This document shows, in pieces, positions 51,217 through 59,685 of a DNA stretch of 64,000 nt. The notes beneath the pieces were generated by a model that was given only the letters and a program-made list of their open reading frames with translations, was not told where the DNA came from and did not search any database. The stretch covers positions 248,001 to 312,000 of the forward strand of contig CAWGLR010000001.1 in NCBI GenBank assembly GCA_963823565.1, given 5' to 3'. How positions within the stretch are numbered: position 1 is the first letter of the stretch; each line of letters begins with the position of its first letter. This stretch comes from RHKX01 sp963823565. GTDB taxonomy: Bacteria > Actinomycetota > Thermoleophilia > Solirubrobacterales > 70-9. A program made the position numbers and the translations under genes.

Positions 51217-51232
51217 TTGACTAGTCAGTCAA
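51217..51232. promoter_or_regulatory. Palindromic operator upstream of the acyl-CoA dehydrogenase (TetR-like)
   Basis: TTGACTAGTCAGTCAA has arms TTGACT/AGTCAA around AGTC, and contains the perfect 10-mer TGACTAGTCA. Palindromes of this form serve TetR-family regulators of fatty-acid oxidation. It is 81 bp upstream of the dehydrogenase and also 81 bp upstream of the divergent 51313 gene. Confidence 0.5.
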
Positions 51233-51312
51233 CCGCCCTTCAGGATAGAGATCGGCGCGGGTGCCCGCAAACGCCCTCCCGGCCGGCATAGCGGCGGCGC
51301 TACCCTGAATTC

Positions 51313-51759
51313 ATGCTGCCGACCGCGGTCAGCAACGGGGAGGTGATCCTGATCGTCACCCTGCTCGTCGCCCCGATCGCGGCGATCGCCTTCGCCGGCG
51401 CCGGCGCCGTCTATCGCGAGATCGGCAAGGGGACGTTCGCAATGGACCGCGACGAGGGCGGCCGCGGCGCCGACCTCTCCACCGCCGCCGCCCGCGCCGA
51501 GCAGCAGATGGAGATGCGCCAGATGCTCGAGGCCAAGGCCTACCGCCAACGCCAGCGCGGCGAGGAGCCGATCGACGTCGAGGCCGAGATGGCCCGCCTC
51601 AACGCGGCCACCGCGCCCACGCGCGTCGATCCCGCACTGGTCGAGGAGGTGCGCCAGCTCGTCATCGCCCGCAACGCGCGCCGCGTCCGCCGCGGCGAGG
51701 AGCCGCTCGACGTCGCCGCCGAGGTCGAGCGCCAGCTCAGCGAGTTCGAGGGCCTCTAG
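51313..51759 (+). CDS. Small membrane-anchored protein of unknown function
   Basis: 148 residues. One N-terminal membrane helix (VILIVTLLVAPIAAIAFAGAGAVY), then a cytoplasmic helical tail with two similar stretches (AKAYRQRQRGEEPIDVEAEM and ARNARRVRRGEEPLDVAAEV), an internal repeat. Similar short proteins look common in this lineage but have no assigned role. Confidence 0.78.
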   Translation: MLPTAVSNGEVILIVTLLVAPIAAIAFAGAGAVYREIGKGTFAMDRDEGGRGADLSTAAARAEQQMEMRQMLEAKAYRQRQRGEEPIDVEAEMARLNAATAPTRVDPALVEEVRQLVIARNARRVRRGEEPLDVAAEVERQLSEFEGL

Positions 51760-51814
51760 TAGGCGAGTCGCCGCCCCTGGCGCAACGGGCGCCCCGCCGG
51801 GTATAAAGCGCGCC

Positions 51815-52156
51815 ATGGCAGACGCATCAGATCGCATCTACGACCTCGAGCAGCTCGCGAACCAGCCGGGCACCTACTTCAACCCGCAGACGGAGGTCGT
51901 CGTGATCGTCGACGACTCCGCCTCCGTCGACCAGGACGTCTTCAACCTCGAGGACTTCGAGGGCGCGGACTGGGTCCGCATCTCCGAGGAGGTCCCGGTC
52001 GACGAGAGCGGCCTCGAGGAGGCGCTGGAGAACTTCCAGAGCACCTACCACCCGACCGGCGAGTCGGTCACCTCGGCGACGCTGAGCTCCGACGACGAGC
52101 TCGACGACCCGGACGCCGACACGCTCGAGCCGGACCCCGACGAAGACGAGGTCTGA
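51815..52156 (+). CDS. Small acidic protein of unknown function
   Basis: 113 residues from ATG 51815 (MADASDRIYDLEQLANQPGT). Contains VVVIVDDSASVDQDVFNLEDF and a strongly acidic C-terminus (DDPDADTLEPDPDEDEV). No motif recognised. It ends 4 bp before the peroxiredoxin start and is probably co-transcribed with it. Confidence 0.75.
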   Translation: MADASDRIYDLEQLANQPGTYFNPQTEVVVIVDDSASVDQDVFNLEDFEGADWVRISEEVPVDESGLEEALENFQSTYHPTGESVTSATLSSDDELDDPDADTLEPDPDEDEV

Positions 52157-52160
52157 GCCG

Positions 52161-52631
52161 GTGGCGATTCCGGCGGAGGGTGAGTGGGCGCCCGACTTCA
52201 CCCTGCCCGACCAGAACGGCGCCGAGGTCTCGCTGAAGGACCTGCGCGGCGGCTGGGTCGTCCTCTACTTCTACCCCAAGGCGGACACGCCGGGATGCAC
52301 GACACAGGCCTGCGGCGTGCGCGACCGCTCGGCCGATTACGAGCGGGCCGGCGCCCGCGTCCTCGGGGTCTCGCCCGACGAGGTCGGCGCGGTCGCCAAG
52401 TTCGACTCCAAGCACGGGCTCGGCTTCACCCTCCTCGCCGACGCCGACCACGCCGTCGCCGAGCGCTACGGCGTCTGGGTCGAGAAGAACATGTACGGGC
52501 GCAGGTACTGGGGAGCCCAGCGCTCGACGTTCTTGATCGACCCCGAGGGCAAGGTCGCGAAGGTCTTCCCGAAGGTCAAGCCGAAGGAGCACGACGCCCT
52601 CGTTCTCGGGGCGCTCGCCGAGCTCGCCTGA
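52161..52631 (+). CDS. bcp: Thioredoxin-dependent peroxiredoxin (BCP/PrxQ)
   Basis: 156 residues from GTG 52161. APDFTLPDQNGAEVSLKDL, then FYPKADTPGCTTQACGVRD with the peroxidatic Cys in PGCTTQ and the BCP-type resolving Cys five residues on. STFLIDPEGKVAKVF and the GRRYWGAQR segment also match PrxQ. It reduces hydroperoxides in the cytosol. Confidence 0.95.
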   Translation: MAIPAEGEWAPDFTLPDQNGAEVSLKDLRGGWVVLYFYPKADTPGCTTQACGVRDRSADYERAGARVLGVSPDEVGAVAKFDSKHGLGFTLLADADHAVAERYGVWVEKNMYGRRYWGAQRSTFLIDPEGKVAKVFPKVKPKEHDALVLGALAELA

Positions 52632-52643
52632 CCCCCGCCGGGG

Positions 52644-52668
52644 GACCCGCGGCCTCCGGCCGCGGGTC
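52644..52668. terminator. GC-rich hairpin after bcp
   Basis: Perfect 11-bp stem GACCCGCGGCC/GGCCGCGGGTC with a 3-nt loop (TCC), 13 bp after the bcp stop. No U-tract, as is common for high-GC actinobacteria. Confidence 0.6.
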
Positions 52669-52713
52669 GGGTACGGTTTCGCGCCCCCAAGGCATCAACA
52701 AGGGAGCGATGAG

Positions 52714-53121
52714 ATGAGAAGCAGAGTGGCTTGCCTCGTCATCGGGGCGGTCGCCCTGACGGCAGGGGTCGTCACCGGTTGCGGTGGCGACGACGACAGC
52801 AGTGACCAGACGCCCGAGGAGGCGGTCCAGCAGTTCTTCGACGCGGCGGCCGACGGGGACGGCGCGGCGGCGTGCGAGGTGCTGTCGGCGAACTCCCAGC
52901 AGCAGGCGATCGACGAGGCGAAGGACGCCGAGGACTGCGAGGGAGCCTTCCAGGAGGACGCCGACGCGGGCAACATCGACGTTCCCGACGACCTCGAGGT
53001 CGGCAGCTACGACGAGGAGGCCGGCACCGTCGACGTGACCGCCGGGGGCACGACGCAGCCCTTCCCCGTCGTCGAGGAGGACGGCCAGTGGAAGATCGAC
53101 CTGACGGGCGGCGGCGCGTAG
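52714..53121 (+). CDS. Lipoprotein of unknown function
   Basis: 135 residues. ATG 52714 is chosen because the ATG 5 bp earlier hits a stop at once. Signal peptide with lipobox ALTAGVVTGC. The mature part resembles NTF2-like DUF4878 lipoproteins (TPEEAVQQFFDAAADGDGAAACEVL) ending with VVEEDGQWKIDL, a frequent lineage-specific exported domain. The function is unknown. Confidence 0.8.
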   Translation: MRSRVACLVIGAVALTAGVVTGCGGDDDSSDQTPEEAVQQFFDAAADGDGAAACEVLSANSQQQAIDEAKDAEDCEGAFQEDADAGNIDVPDDLEVGSYDEEAGTVDVTAGGTTQPFPVVEEDGQWKIDLTGGGA

Positions 53122-53143
53122 CAGGCGCCCGCTGAGGAGCCCA

Positions 53144-53167
53144 GGCCCGCGGCGCAGGCCGCGGGCC
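53144..53167. terminator. Hairpin between convergent lipoprotein and exchanger genes
   Basis: GGCCCGCGGC/GCCGCGGGCC, 10 perfect base pairs around a GCAG loop, 13 bp before the stop of the minus-strand exchanger gene. It is usable in both directions. Confidence 0.6.
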
Positions 53168-53179
53168 CGGCCCGCGCCC

Positions 53180-54172
53180 TCAGGCGACGAGGACGAAGAC
53201 GACGAACGTCCCGTAGAGCGCCGACCAGGCGACCATCGACCACCACGGGAACATGTTCCGGCGCCTGATCGCCAGCGTGGCGACGACGGCTCCGGCGAGC
53301 CCGAGCGCCAGCGAGAGAATCGCGTAGCGGTCGAGGTCCCACTCGGTCGCGGCGAGGCCGAACGCGACCGGGATCATCGTCTGGAACACCATCGCACCGG
53401 TGATGTTCCCCAGCGCGAGGCTGTCCTTGCCGTCGCGCGTCCAGATGAAGCTGTTGATCTTCTCCGGCAGCTCGGTCGCGAGCGGCGCGAGGATCAGGCT
53501 GAGGACGATCACCGAGACCCCGAGCGAGGCGGCGACGTGCTCGAGCTCGGTGACGAAGAGGCGCGCGCCGCCGAAGATCGCGGCGAGCGCGACCGCGAAC
53601 TGGAGGATCACCATCCCCGCCGCCGGGTCGTCGCCCGCGCGCCGCTGGAAGTACAGGGGGTTGATCGTCTCCTCGTCCTGCTCCTCGCCGCCCTCGCGCA
53701 GCGTCGAGCGCACGTACAGCCCGTAGCCGACGAGCAGCACCGGCACGAAGGCGTAGTGGACCCACCGCGGCACCCCGAGCCCGAGCAGCAGCGCGACCGC
53801 GCCGAAGACGATGAAGATGCTCAGGTCGCGGTTGATCGTCTCCTCGTGCGGGAGCAGCTCCTTCCCCTGGTCGCGTCGGTCCGCGTAGAGATGGGAGGCG
53901 GTGGCGACGAGCAGCATCGCCAGCGTCGCCAGCAGGAAGGGCGCGCCGACGATCGCGCCGATGGCGACGTCCTCGGCGCCCGCGGAGCCGCCGAGAATCG
54001 CGACGATCGGGATCAGCGTCTCCGGCATCGCGGTCCCGACGGCCGCGAGCAGGCTGCCGACCGCGCCCTCGCCGATCCCGAGCGTCTTGCCGAGCCGCTC
54101 GACCGCGTTGGTGAACCCGATCGCGCCGAGCAGGATGACCGCGAAGGAGACGGCGAGCAGGAGCGCCGACAT
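53180..54172 (-). CDS. Sodium/calcium exchanger family protein (YrbG-like)
   Basis: 330 residues from ATG 54172 (MSALLLAVSFAVILLGAIGF). An upstream extension overlaps the neighbouring gene and is ignored. Two inverted alpha-repeats carry the exchanger signatures GSLLAAVGTAMPETLIPIVAI and SLILAPLATELPEKINSFIW. About ten membrane helices are visible. It exports Ca2+ or exchanges cations. It lies 22 bp after a second exchanger on the same strand. Confidence 0.9.
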   Translation of the reverse strand: MSALLLAVSFAVILLGAIGFTNAVERLGKTLGIGEGAVGSLLAAVGTAMPETLIPIVAILGGSAGAEDVAIGAIVGAPFLLATLAMLLVATASHLYADRRDQGKELLPHEETINRDLSIFIVFGAVALLLGLGVPRWVHYAFVPVLLVGYGLYVRSTLREGGEEQDEETINPLYFQRRAGDDPAAGMVILQFAVALAAIFGGARLFVTELEHVAASLGVSVIVLSLILAPLATELPEKINSFIWTRDGKDSLALGNITGAMVFQTMIPVAFGLAATEWDLDRYAILSLALGLAGAVVATLAIRRRNMFPWWSMVAWSALYGTFVVFVLVA

Positions 54173-54194
54173 CAGCCGACGCGAATCGCCGCAC

Positions 54195-55346
54195 TCATGC
54201 GGCGAAGAATGCGATCCCGAGGACGGCGTACACCGCCAACAGGAGTACCCCCTCAAACCAGGTCGACTCGCCCTCCTGGGTGACCGCGTTCGCGATCAGC
54301 GCCGCGATCAGCACCGCGCCGAGCTCGAACCCGTTGAAGACGAGCGGCATCGGGCCTGGGCCGATCAGGAACGAGGCGAAGACGAGAACCGGGGCGACGA
54401 AGAGGGCGACCTGCGCGCTGGAGCCGATCGCGACGTTGACCGCGAGGTCCATCTTTCCCTTGTAGGCGACCAGGACGGCAACCCAGTGCTCGGCGGCGTT
54501 GCCGACGATCGCGACGACGATCACGCCGATGAAGAACTCGCTGAGCCCGATCGACTCCGAGGCCTCGGTGATCGAGCCGACGAGGATCTCCGACATCAGC
54601 CCGACGGCGGCCCCGGCGATCGCCAGGGCGATCACCGAGGTGCGGACCGACCAGCCCCAGGCGTCGGACTCCTCCCCCGCCTCCTCCACGGCGGCGGCCG
54701 GGTTGAAGATGTCGCTGTGGGTGCGCAGGGAGAAGAGCAGGCCGGCCACGTAGCAGAGGACCAGCACGACGGAGACCGCCAGCGAGAGGTTCTCGACGGT
54801 CGAGCCGTAGTCGACGATCTCGGCGCTCGGCGAGGGCAGCCCCTTGCCCTCGACCAGCTCGAAGATCGCGGGCATGATGAGGGCGGCGCTGGCGAGGAAG
54901 AGCATCGAGGACTGCGCGCTCGCCGCGGTCCGGCTGAAGGTCTGGATCGTCCCCCTCCGGGCGCCGAAGCCGCCGGCGACCATCGCCGCGCCGAGGACCA
55001 GCAGGACGTTGCCGATGATCGAGCCGACGATCGACGCCTTGACGACCTCCTGCAGCCCCTCGTTGAGCGCGAACAGGGCGATGATCAGCTCCGGCGCGTT
55101 GCCGAACGTGACGTTGAGCAGGCCGCCGATTCCCGGCCCCGAGCGCTCCGCGAGCTCCTCGGTGGCCCGGCCCATCAGCGCGGCGGTGGGGATGATCCCG
55201 ATCGCCGCGACCGTGAAGATCAGGGTCGCCGACGCGTGGGCGATCTCGAGGGCGACCGCGATCGCGATGAACGGGACGAGCAGGTAGGGCCACCCGTCGG
55301 CGCCGAGGAAGAAGCGCCGGTCGAGGGCTGGTGGGCCGTTGCTCAT
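54195..55346 (-). CDS. Calcium/proton exchanger (CAX family)
   Basis: 383 residues. Alpha-repeats LLNVTFGNAPELIIALFALNEG and IGVIVVAIVGNAAEHWVAVLVA are diagnostic of CAX-type Ca2+/H+ antiporters. Eleven or so membrane helices with a central acidic stretch (EEAGEESDAW). Start ATG 55346. Together with the next gene it makes a two-exchanger operon. Confidence 0.92.
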   Translation of the reverse strand: MSNGPPALDRRFFLGADGWPYLLVPFIAIAVALEIAHASATLIFTVAAIGIIPTAALMGRATEELAERSGPGIGGLLNVTFGNAPELIIALFALNEGLQEVVKASIVGSIIGNVLLVLGAAMVAGGFGARRGTIQTFSRTAASAQSSMLFLASAALIMPAIFELVEGKGLPSPSAEIVDYGSTVENLSLAVSVVLVLCYVAGLLFSLRTHSDIFNPAAAVEEAGEESDAWGWSVRTSVIALAIAGAAVGLMSEILVGSITEASESIGLSEFFIGVIVVAIVGNAAEHWVAVLVAYKGKMDLAVNVAIGSSAQVALFVAPVLVFASFLIGPGPMPLVFNGFELGAVLIAALIANAVTQEGESTWFEGVLLLAVYAVLGIAFFAA

Positions 55347-55364
55347 CGCGCCACCCTAGATGGA

Positions 55365-56513
55365 TCAGGCCTGCCGGCGGCCGCGCCCCAGGAGCCGCTT
55401 GAGCCGCTCGCGGCGCTCCTCCGGCATCCTCGCCGCGCGGTGCCGGGCGGCCTGGGTGAGGTGCTTGCGGGCCAGCCGGGCCCGCACGAGCGGATAGCGG
55501 CGGTCGAGAACGAACAGGTCATGGGATCCGACGCGCGCCTCGCTGTCGGCGAAGCGCCGTTTGTAGTCGTATGCCCCGGGCCCGAGGTCGAGGGTCCGCG
55601 CCCCGACCTCGTGGGCGTCGCGGACGGCCTCGTGCAGGAGCACGAGGCCCGGCGCCTCCCGCAGCCAGTCGGGATCCATGCCGCCGTTGTAGAAGACCAT
55701 CCGGTCGCCCGCCCGGACGTGGAGCTGGGCGGCCACGACCCGGCCCTCGTGCTCGACGGCCCAGACCCGTAGATGCCCTCCTCGCAGCAGGCCGGGTGTC
55801 GCGGCGAGGAGCGCGTCGCGGTGCGCGTCAGTGAGGTCCGAGCGCTTGCCGAGCGCGTCGAAGCGCGCCCGGTGGACGGCGAACAAGCCCTCGATGTCGG
55901 CCGCGACCCGCGCCGGCTCGTCGGAACGCCGGATCGTCCCGCCGCGCTTCGCGATCGCCTTCGTCTTGCGCTTGATCGTCTCGCGGAAGTTGCGGCTCCG
56001 GGCGGCGCGCCAGGCGTCGTGGCTCTCCGCCATCGTCACCACCGGGCAGACGTGGCTGCCCTCGAGGCGGCGGCGCATCCGACCGTCCCAGGCGGCCGCG
56101 ATCCGCTCCGGCCAGGGCGAGCCGAGGTCGTCCCAGGCGATGGTGACCATCGAGGGGGGCGGTTCGAGGGTCGGCAGGAGCGCGGCGACCTCGCTCGCGA
56201 GCGCCTGCTCGTAGCCCGGGGCGGCGAGCGGCGCTACGCCGTGGCCGAAGTTCCAGCCGACCTGCAGGACGCTCTCGATCCACAGCGGCCCGGGCCAGCG
56301 GTTGCGGAGGAACGGAGCAACGCCGACGAGGCGGCCCCCATCGCGCAGGAGGACGATCTGCAGCGGCCCGTCGCCGAGGTGCTCGGCGGCCGCCAGCTGC
56401 CAGGCGCTGAGCCGGCACGGCCGGCCCTCGGCCTCGGCCATCGCGTCCCAGGCGGCGCGATCCTCGGCTGAGACGCGATCTGGGCTGTCGGCGAGCTCGG
56501 ACTCCGGCGCCAT
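55365..56513 (-). CDS. GNAT-like acetyltransferase of the CelD/BcsL type
   Basis: 382 residues from ATG 56513 (MAPESELADSPDRVSAEDRA). A frame running far upstream is artefactual. Features of the CelD/FemAB-like fold: LRDGGRLVGVAPFLRNRW, SRNFRETIKRKTKAIAKRGG, LRVWAVEHEGRVVAAQLHVR, FYNGGMDPDWLREAPGLVLLH and ARTLDLGPGAYDYKRRFAD. It could acetylate a cell-envelope polysaccharide. It stops 18 bp short of the exchanger gene start. Confidence 0.83.
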   Translation of the reverse strand: MAPESELADSPDRVSAEDRAAWDAMAEAEGRPCRLSAWQLAAAEHLGDGPLQIVLLRDGGRLVGVAPFLRNRWPGPLWIESVLQVGWNFGHGVAPLAAPGYEQALASEVAALLPTLEPPPSMVTIAWDDLGSPWPERIAAAWDGRMRRRLEGSHVCPVVTMAESHDAWRAARSRNFRETIKRKTKAIAKRGGTIRRSDEPARVAADIEGLFAVHRARFDALGKRSDLTDAHRDALLAATPGLLRGGHLRVWAVEHEGRVVAAQLHVRAGDRMVFYNGGMDPDWLREAPGLVLLHEAVRDAHEVGARTLDLGPGAYDYKRRFADSEARVGSHDLFVLDRRYPLVRARLARKHLTQAARHRAARMPEERRERLKRLLGRGRRQA

Positions 56514-56524
56514 CGCGGAAGCGA

Positions 56525-57589
56525 TCAGCCGAGCAGCTTCTGACAGTCGGCGATCCCCTGCGCGCCGGTCGCCTTGCCGACGCAGTCGTAGTACTTCTCG
56601 GTCGCGTCGGGGGAGGCGGGCGCCGGCGCCGGCGTGCTGGTCGCGCCCTGCGAGGAGGACCCTCCGGTGATCCCGCCGAGCTGGTCGCTGAGGCCGGGGA
56701 TCTGCCCGAGCAGGTCCTCGAGCGGCTGCGCGTCGTCCGGCGCCTCGATGTCCTGGGAGCTGTTCGGATCGGCGATGCCGATCGAGAAGCTCAGCGCGTC
56801 GGTGCCGCCGCTGCTCGGGTCGGCGAGCTCGAGGCTGACGTCGAGCCGCCGCAGCGAGCTGTTCGACGCGTCCGCGTAGACGTCGATCTGCGCCGACTTG
56901 ACCGAGTTGCGCAGCTGCTGGAGACCGGATGTGTCGACCGACTGCCCGGTCGCCCCGGCGACGGTCCCGAGGTCCTCGACCAGCCGCGGGATGTCCGCCG
57001 TGCCGGAGACGTGCACCGTCTCGGTCCCGTCGACGTCCTCCGTCCCCTCGTTGGTGAGGTCGGTCAGCCAGTTCGAGGGATCGACCCCGAACTGGGAGAG
57101 CGAGCCGCCCGAGCCGTCCTGCTGGTCCTGCTGGAGCTGGGAGGACTGCTGGTAGGAGGACTGGAGCAGCCCGAACGTCGCGTCGTCGAGCTGGTAGGCG
57201 CTGCCGCCGTAGCCGACGAAGAGGCCGTCGGGCGTCGTGGTGAGCGTGCCGTCGAAGGTCAGCGCCGGGCCGGAGGTCTGGGCATCGACGCTGACGTCGA
57301 AGTCGAACGACGGGAGCTCGTCCTCGCCGTTGGACTGGAACGGTCCCCCGACCGACGCCTTGACGGCCCCCGCCGCCCCGCTCTGGACGTCGAGCGAGAC
57401 CTCGAGGACTCCGCTCTCGATGGGGTCGCCCTCGCTGCCCAGCGCGTTGTCGAGGATCGTCTGCGGGTCGGTGCCGCCGTCGGCGGAGGGGCCCTCGAGA
57501 CCGCCGTCGTCGCCTCCACAGCCGGCCAGCAGGCCGAGGCCCAGCACCAGGCAGGCGATCGGCGGCAGCAGTCGGCGAATCGTGGTCAC
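56525..57589 (-). CDS. Lipoprotein of the LppX/LprAFG-like type
   Basis: 354 residues from GTG 57589. Lipobox LGLGLLAGC. The beta-rich mature domain (GVLEVSLDVQSGA, FDGTLTTTPDGLFVGYGG, ETVHVSGTADIPRLVEDL, DVSLELADPSSGGTDAL) resembles LprG/LppX lipid carriers. The Ser/Ala/Pro-rich tail ends with a small two-Cys segment (YYDCVGKATGAQGIADC). Probably tethered outside and binds a lipid or glycolipid. Operonic with the CelD-like gene. Confidence 0.8.
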   Translation of the reverse strand: MTTIRRLLPPIACLVLGLGLLAGCGGDDGGLEGPSADGGTDPQTILDNALGSEGDPIESGVLEVSLDVQSGAAGAVKASVGGPFQSNGEDELPSFDFDVSVDAQTSGPALTFDGTLTTTPDGLFVGYGGSAYQLDDATFGLLQSSYQQSSQLQQDQQDGSGGSLSQFGVDPSNWLTDLTNEGTEDVDGTETVHVSGTADIPRLVEDLGTVAGATGQSVDTSGLQQLRNSVKSAQIDVYADASNSSLRRLDVSLELADPSSGGTDALSFSIGIADPNSSQDIEAPDDAQPLEDLLGQIPGLSDQLGGITGGSSSQGATSTPAPAPASPDATEKYYDCVGKATGAQGIADCQKLLG

Positions 57590-57680
57590 AGCTCTCTCGG
57601 CTCGGCGGAGCGCGGAGCGTAACGGAGGCGGAGGCGGGTGAGATCCGCTTCAGCATGCGCCGTTGATCTACTCTGGCCCC

Positions 57681-58976
57681 GTGGCGAGCGCAGCCCAGAG
57701 CGAGCGGCGCGGGCGCGAAGCTCCGCGGACGATCCTCTACACCGGCAAGGGCGGCGTCGGCAAGACCAGCGTCGCCGCCGCGACCGCCCGGCGCTGCGCC
57801 GCGCGCGGCCTCCGCACCGTGATCCTCTCGACCGACCCCGCGCACAGCCTCGGGGACTCGCTCGAGGCGCGCCTCGGGCCCGAGCCCGTCGAGGTCGGCG
57901 AGCGCCTCTGGGCGCAGGAGGTCGACGCCCAGCGCGCGATGGAGGACAACTGGGCGGCCGTCCAGGACTGGCTCGGACGGCTGCTGGCCGACCATGGCGT
58001 GATGGGCGTCGCCGCGGAGGAGCTGACCGTCCCCCCGGGCATGGACGAGCTCTTCAGCCTGCTCCAGATCCGCTCCCACCACGAGAGCGGCGAGTTCGAC
58101 GTGATCGTCGTCGACTGCGCGCCGACCGGCGAGACCCTGCGGCTGCTCTCCTTCCCCGACGTCGCCCAGTGGTGGCTGGACAAGGTGCTGCCCTGGGAGC
58201 GGCGTCTGGTCGCCGCCGCGCGGCCGTTCGCGCGCACCTTCCTCGACGTGCCGCTTCCCGGCGAGGACGTCTTCGCCGACGTCCAGCGCCTCGTCGGCAA
58301 CCTGGTCGCGATGAACCGGATCCTCCGCGACCGCGAGCGGACCTCGATCCGGCTGGTGATGAACGCCGACCGCATGGTGATCCGCGAGGCGCAGCGGACC
58401 TTCACCTACCTCAACCTCTACGGCTACCTGACCGACGCCGTCGTCGTCAACCGGGTGTTCCCCGAGGAGGTCGAGGGCGGCTACTTCGACGCCTGGCGGG
58501 AGCGCCAGGCGGAGAGCCTCGAGCTCGTCCGCGAGGGGTTCGATCCGGTGCCGCTCCTGCGCGCGCGCTACTTCCCCGAGGAGGTGGTCGGCGCGGCGAT
58601 GCTCGACCAGCTCGGCGACGAGCTCTTCGCCGACCGCGCCCCCGAGGAGGTGATGTTCACCGGCACGCCGCAGCGGATCTCCGAGTCCGACGGCCGCACC
58701 GTGATGTCGATCAGGGTCCCCTTCGCCGACCGCTCCGAGCTGCACCTCAGCAAGGTCGGGAACGAACTCATCGTCAGGGCCGGGCGCGAGAAGCGAACTA
58801 TCATCCTCCCGGCTGCCCTCGCCAGGCTCCGGCCGGCAGGAGCGCGCCTGGAGAGCGGCACGCTCGAGATCTCCTTCGAAGATGAGCGCGCGAGAAAACA
58901 CCCCGTGGGGAAGCCCCCCGCCGGCCCCGGAGACGGAGGGCCCGTTCGGCGGCCCGTGGGCCGCGAGCGGGTCTGA
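57681..58976 (+). CDS. ArsA/Get3-type anion-transporting ATPase with HSP20-like C-terminal domain
   Basis: About 431 residues from GTG 57681 (a TTG at 57663 adds six). Deviant Walker A YTGKGGVGKTSVAA, ILSTDPAHSLGDSLE and switch VDCAPTGETLRLLSFPD are the ArsA/Get3 hallmarks. It is a single-ATPase-domain form. The C-terminal ~80 residues (MSIRVPFADRSELHLSKVG, then IILPAALARLRPAGARL) match the ArsA_HSP20 fold. No arsenite genes are nearby, so a Get3-like role is as likely as metalloid export. Confidence 0.88.
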   Translation: MASAAQSERRGREAPRTILYTGKGGVGKTSVAAATARRCAARGLRTVILSTDPAHSLGDSLEARLGPEPVEVGERLWAQEVDAQRAMEDNWAAVQDWLGRLLADHGVMGVAAEELTVPPGMDELFSLLQIRSHHESGEFDVIVVDCAPTGETLRLLSFPDVAQWWLDKVLPWERRLVAAARPFARTFLDVPLPGEDVFADVQRLVGNLVAMNRILRDRERTSIRLVMNADRMVIREAQRTFTYLNLYGYLTDAVVVNRVFPEEVEGGYFDAWRERQAESLELVREGFDPVPLLRARYFPEEVVGAAMLDQLGDELFADRAPEEVMFTGTPQRISESDGRTVMSIRVPFADRSELHLSKVGNELIVRAGREKRTIILPAALARLRPAGARLESGTLEISFEDERARKHPVGKPPAGPGDGGPVRRPVGRERV

Positions 58977-59223
58977 TCAGGGCTTCGGCCCCGAGGGCGA
59001 GGCCGGCGCCGGCCACCACTGCCTCGAGCACTGCCCGATCTGCCGCGGCGCCGAGATGCTGCGCGCCGCCGGGATCGCCGGCGGCTCCGGGGAGCTCAGG
59101 GGCCAGCTCGACGACGTCGGCCGCGAGGCGCTGCTGACACTGCGGGCCCTGATCGACCACTACATCGAGCGGCTCGACGCGAAGCCCGCCCGCAACGAGG
59201 TCGAGGAGATCCCGATCGACTGA
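58882..59223 (+). CDS. Small putative zinc-binding protein overlapping the ArsA gene end
   Basis: 113 residues from ATG 58882. The first ~30 overlap the ATPase C-terminus in another frame, so the true start may be later. The core HHCLEHCPICRGAEML has a CxxxCPxC cluster. A helix follows (DVGREALLTLRALIDHYIERL). Its gene pairing with the ATPase suggests a client or adaptor. Not recognised as a named family. Confidence 0.65.
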   Translation: MSARENTPWGSPPPAPETEGPFGGPWAASGSDQGFGPEGEAGAGHHCLEHCPICRGAEMLRAAGIAGGSGELRGQLDDVGREALLTLRALIDHYIERLDAKPARNEVEEIPID

Positions 59224-59386
59224 TGACGGCGGCGGGCGGCGAAGCGCCGGAGCGGCCGGCGCCCGGAGCCGCAGCCCGGGGGATCGGCGTCACCGTCGGC
59301 GGATCGCCGCGCTCCTCGAGCTGATCTCCGAGGAGCTCGGCCGGCAGGACCCCGGCTGGCGATCGCACCTCCGCGTCGTCGAGTAG
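59223..59386 (+). CDS. Very small ORF with one base missing
   Basis: ATG 59223 overlaps the previous stop (TGATG). The reading is TAAGGEAPERPAPGAAARG up to GVTV, then after restoring one base near 59299 RRIAALLELISEELGRQD ... HLRVVE and TAG. With the base restored it is 55 codons. The helical, charged C-terminal half looks coding. Too short for the standard ORF list. Confidence 0.45.
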
Positions 59387-59685
59387 CCCGCCCCCGACGC
59401 GCCCACTCGCGGATAAAGGACCTATCCGGTCCCAAATCTGCAAACGAGGGCGCGGCCCCGTCCCCTGCGCTCCAACTGCCGTCTCGTCCAGAGCGCCATT
59501 CCCAGCACCGGGGTCGCTCAGTTCGACATGTCGTACTCAGTGACCCCAGCGGGGTCGATTCGTCCGGGATACCGACGGATAGACCCCAGCGGCGGGAGCC
59601 GGCGCACCCCGCCCCCTCGGTGCCAATCGCCCAGGACGCCCGGCCCTCCATGCGAAGGGGACACCCTGAGGCCCCTGCTTTCCCC
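59387..59685. other. Intergenic region with direct repeat GACCCCAGCGG
   Basis: 299 bp between convergent genes. The 11-mer GACCCCAGCGG occurs at 59542-59552 and 59582-59592, exactly 40 bp apart. The first also pairs with GGGGTC about 30 bp upstream. No gene or named motif was seen. Confidence 0.4.

Noticed and set aside
55365..58901. 1178-codon minus-strand frame
   Set aside because: It joins the real CelD-like gene to shifted readings of the lipoprotein and antisense of the ArsA gene. The start inside at 56513 is supported instead.
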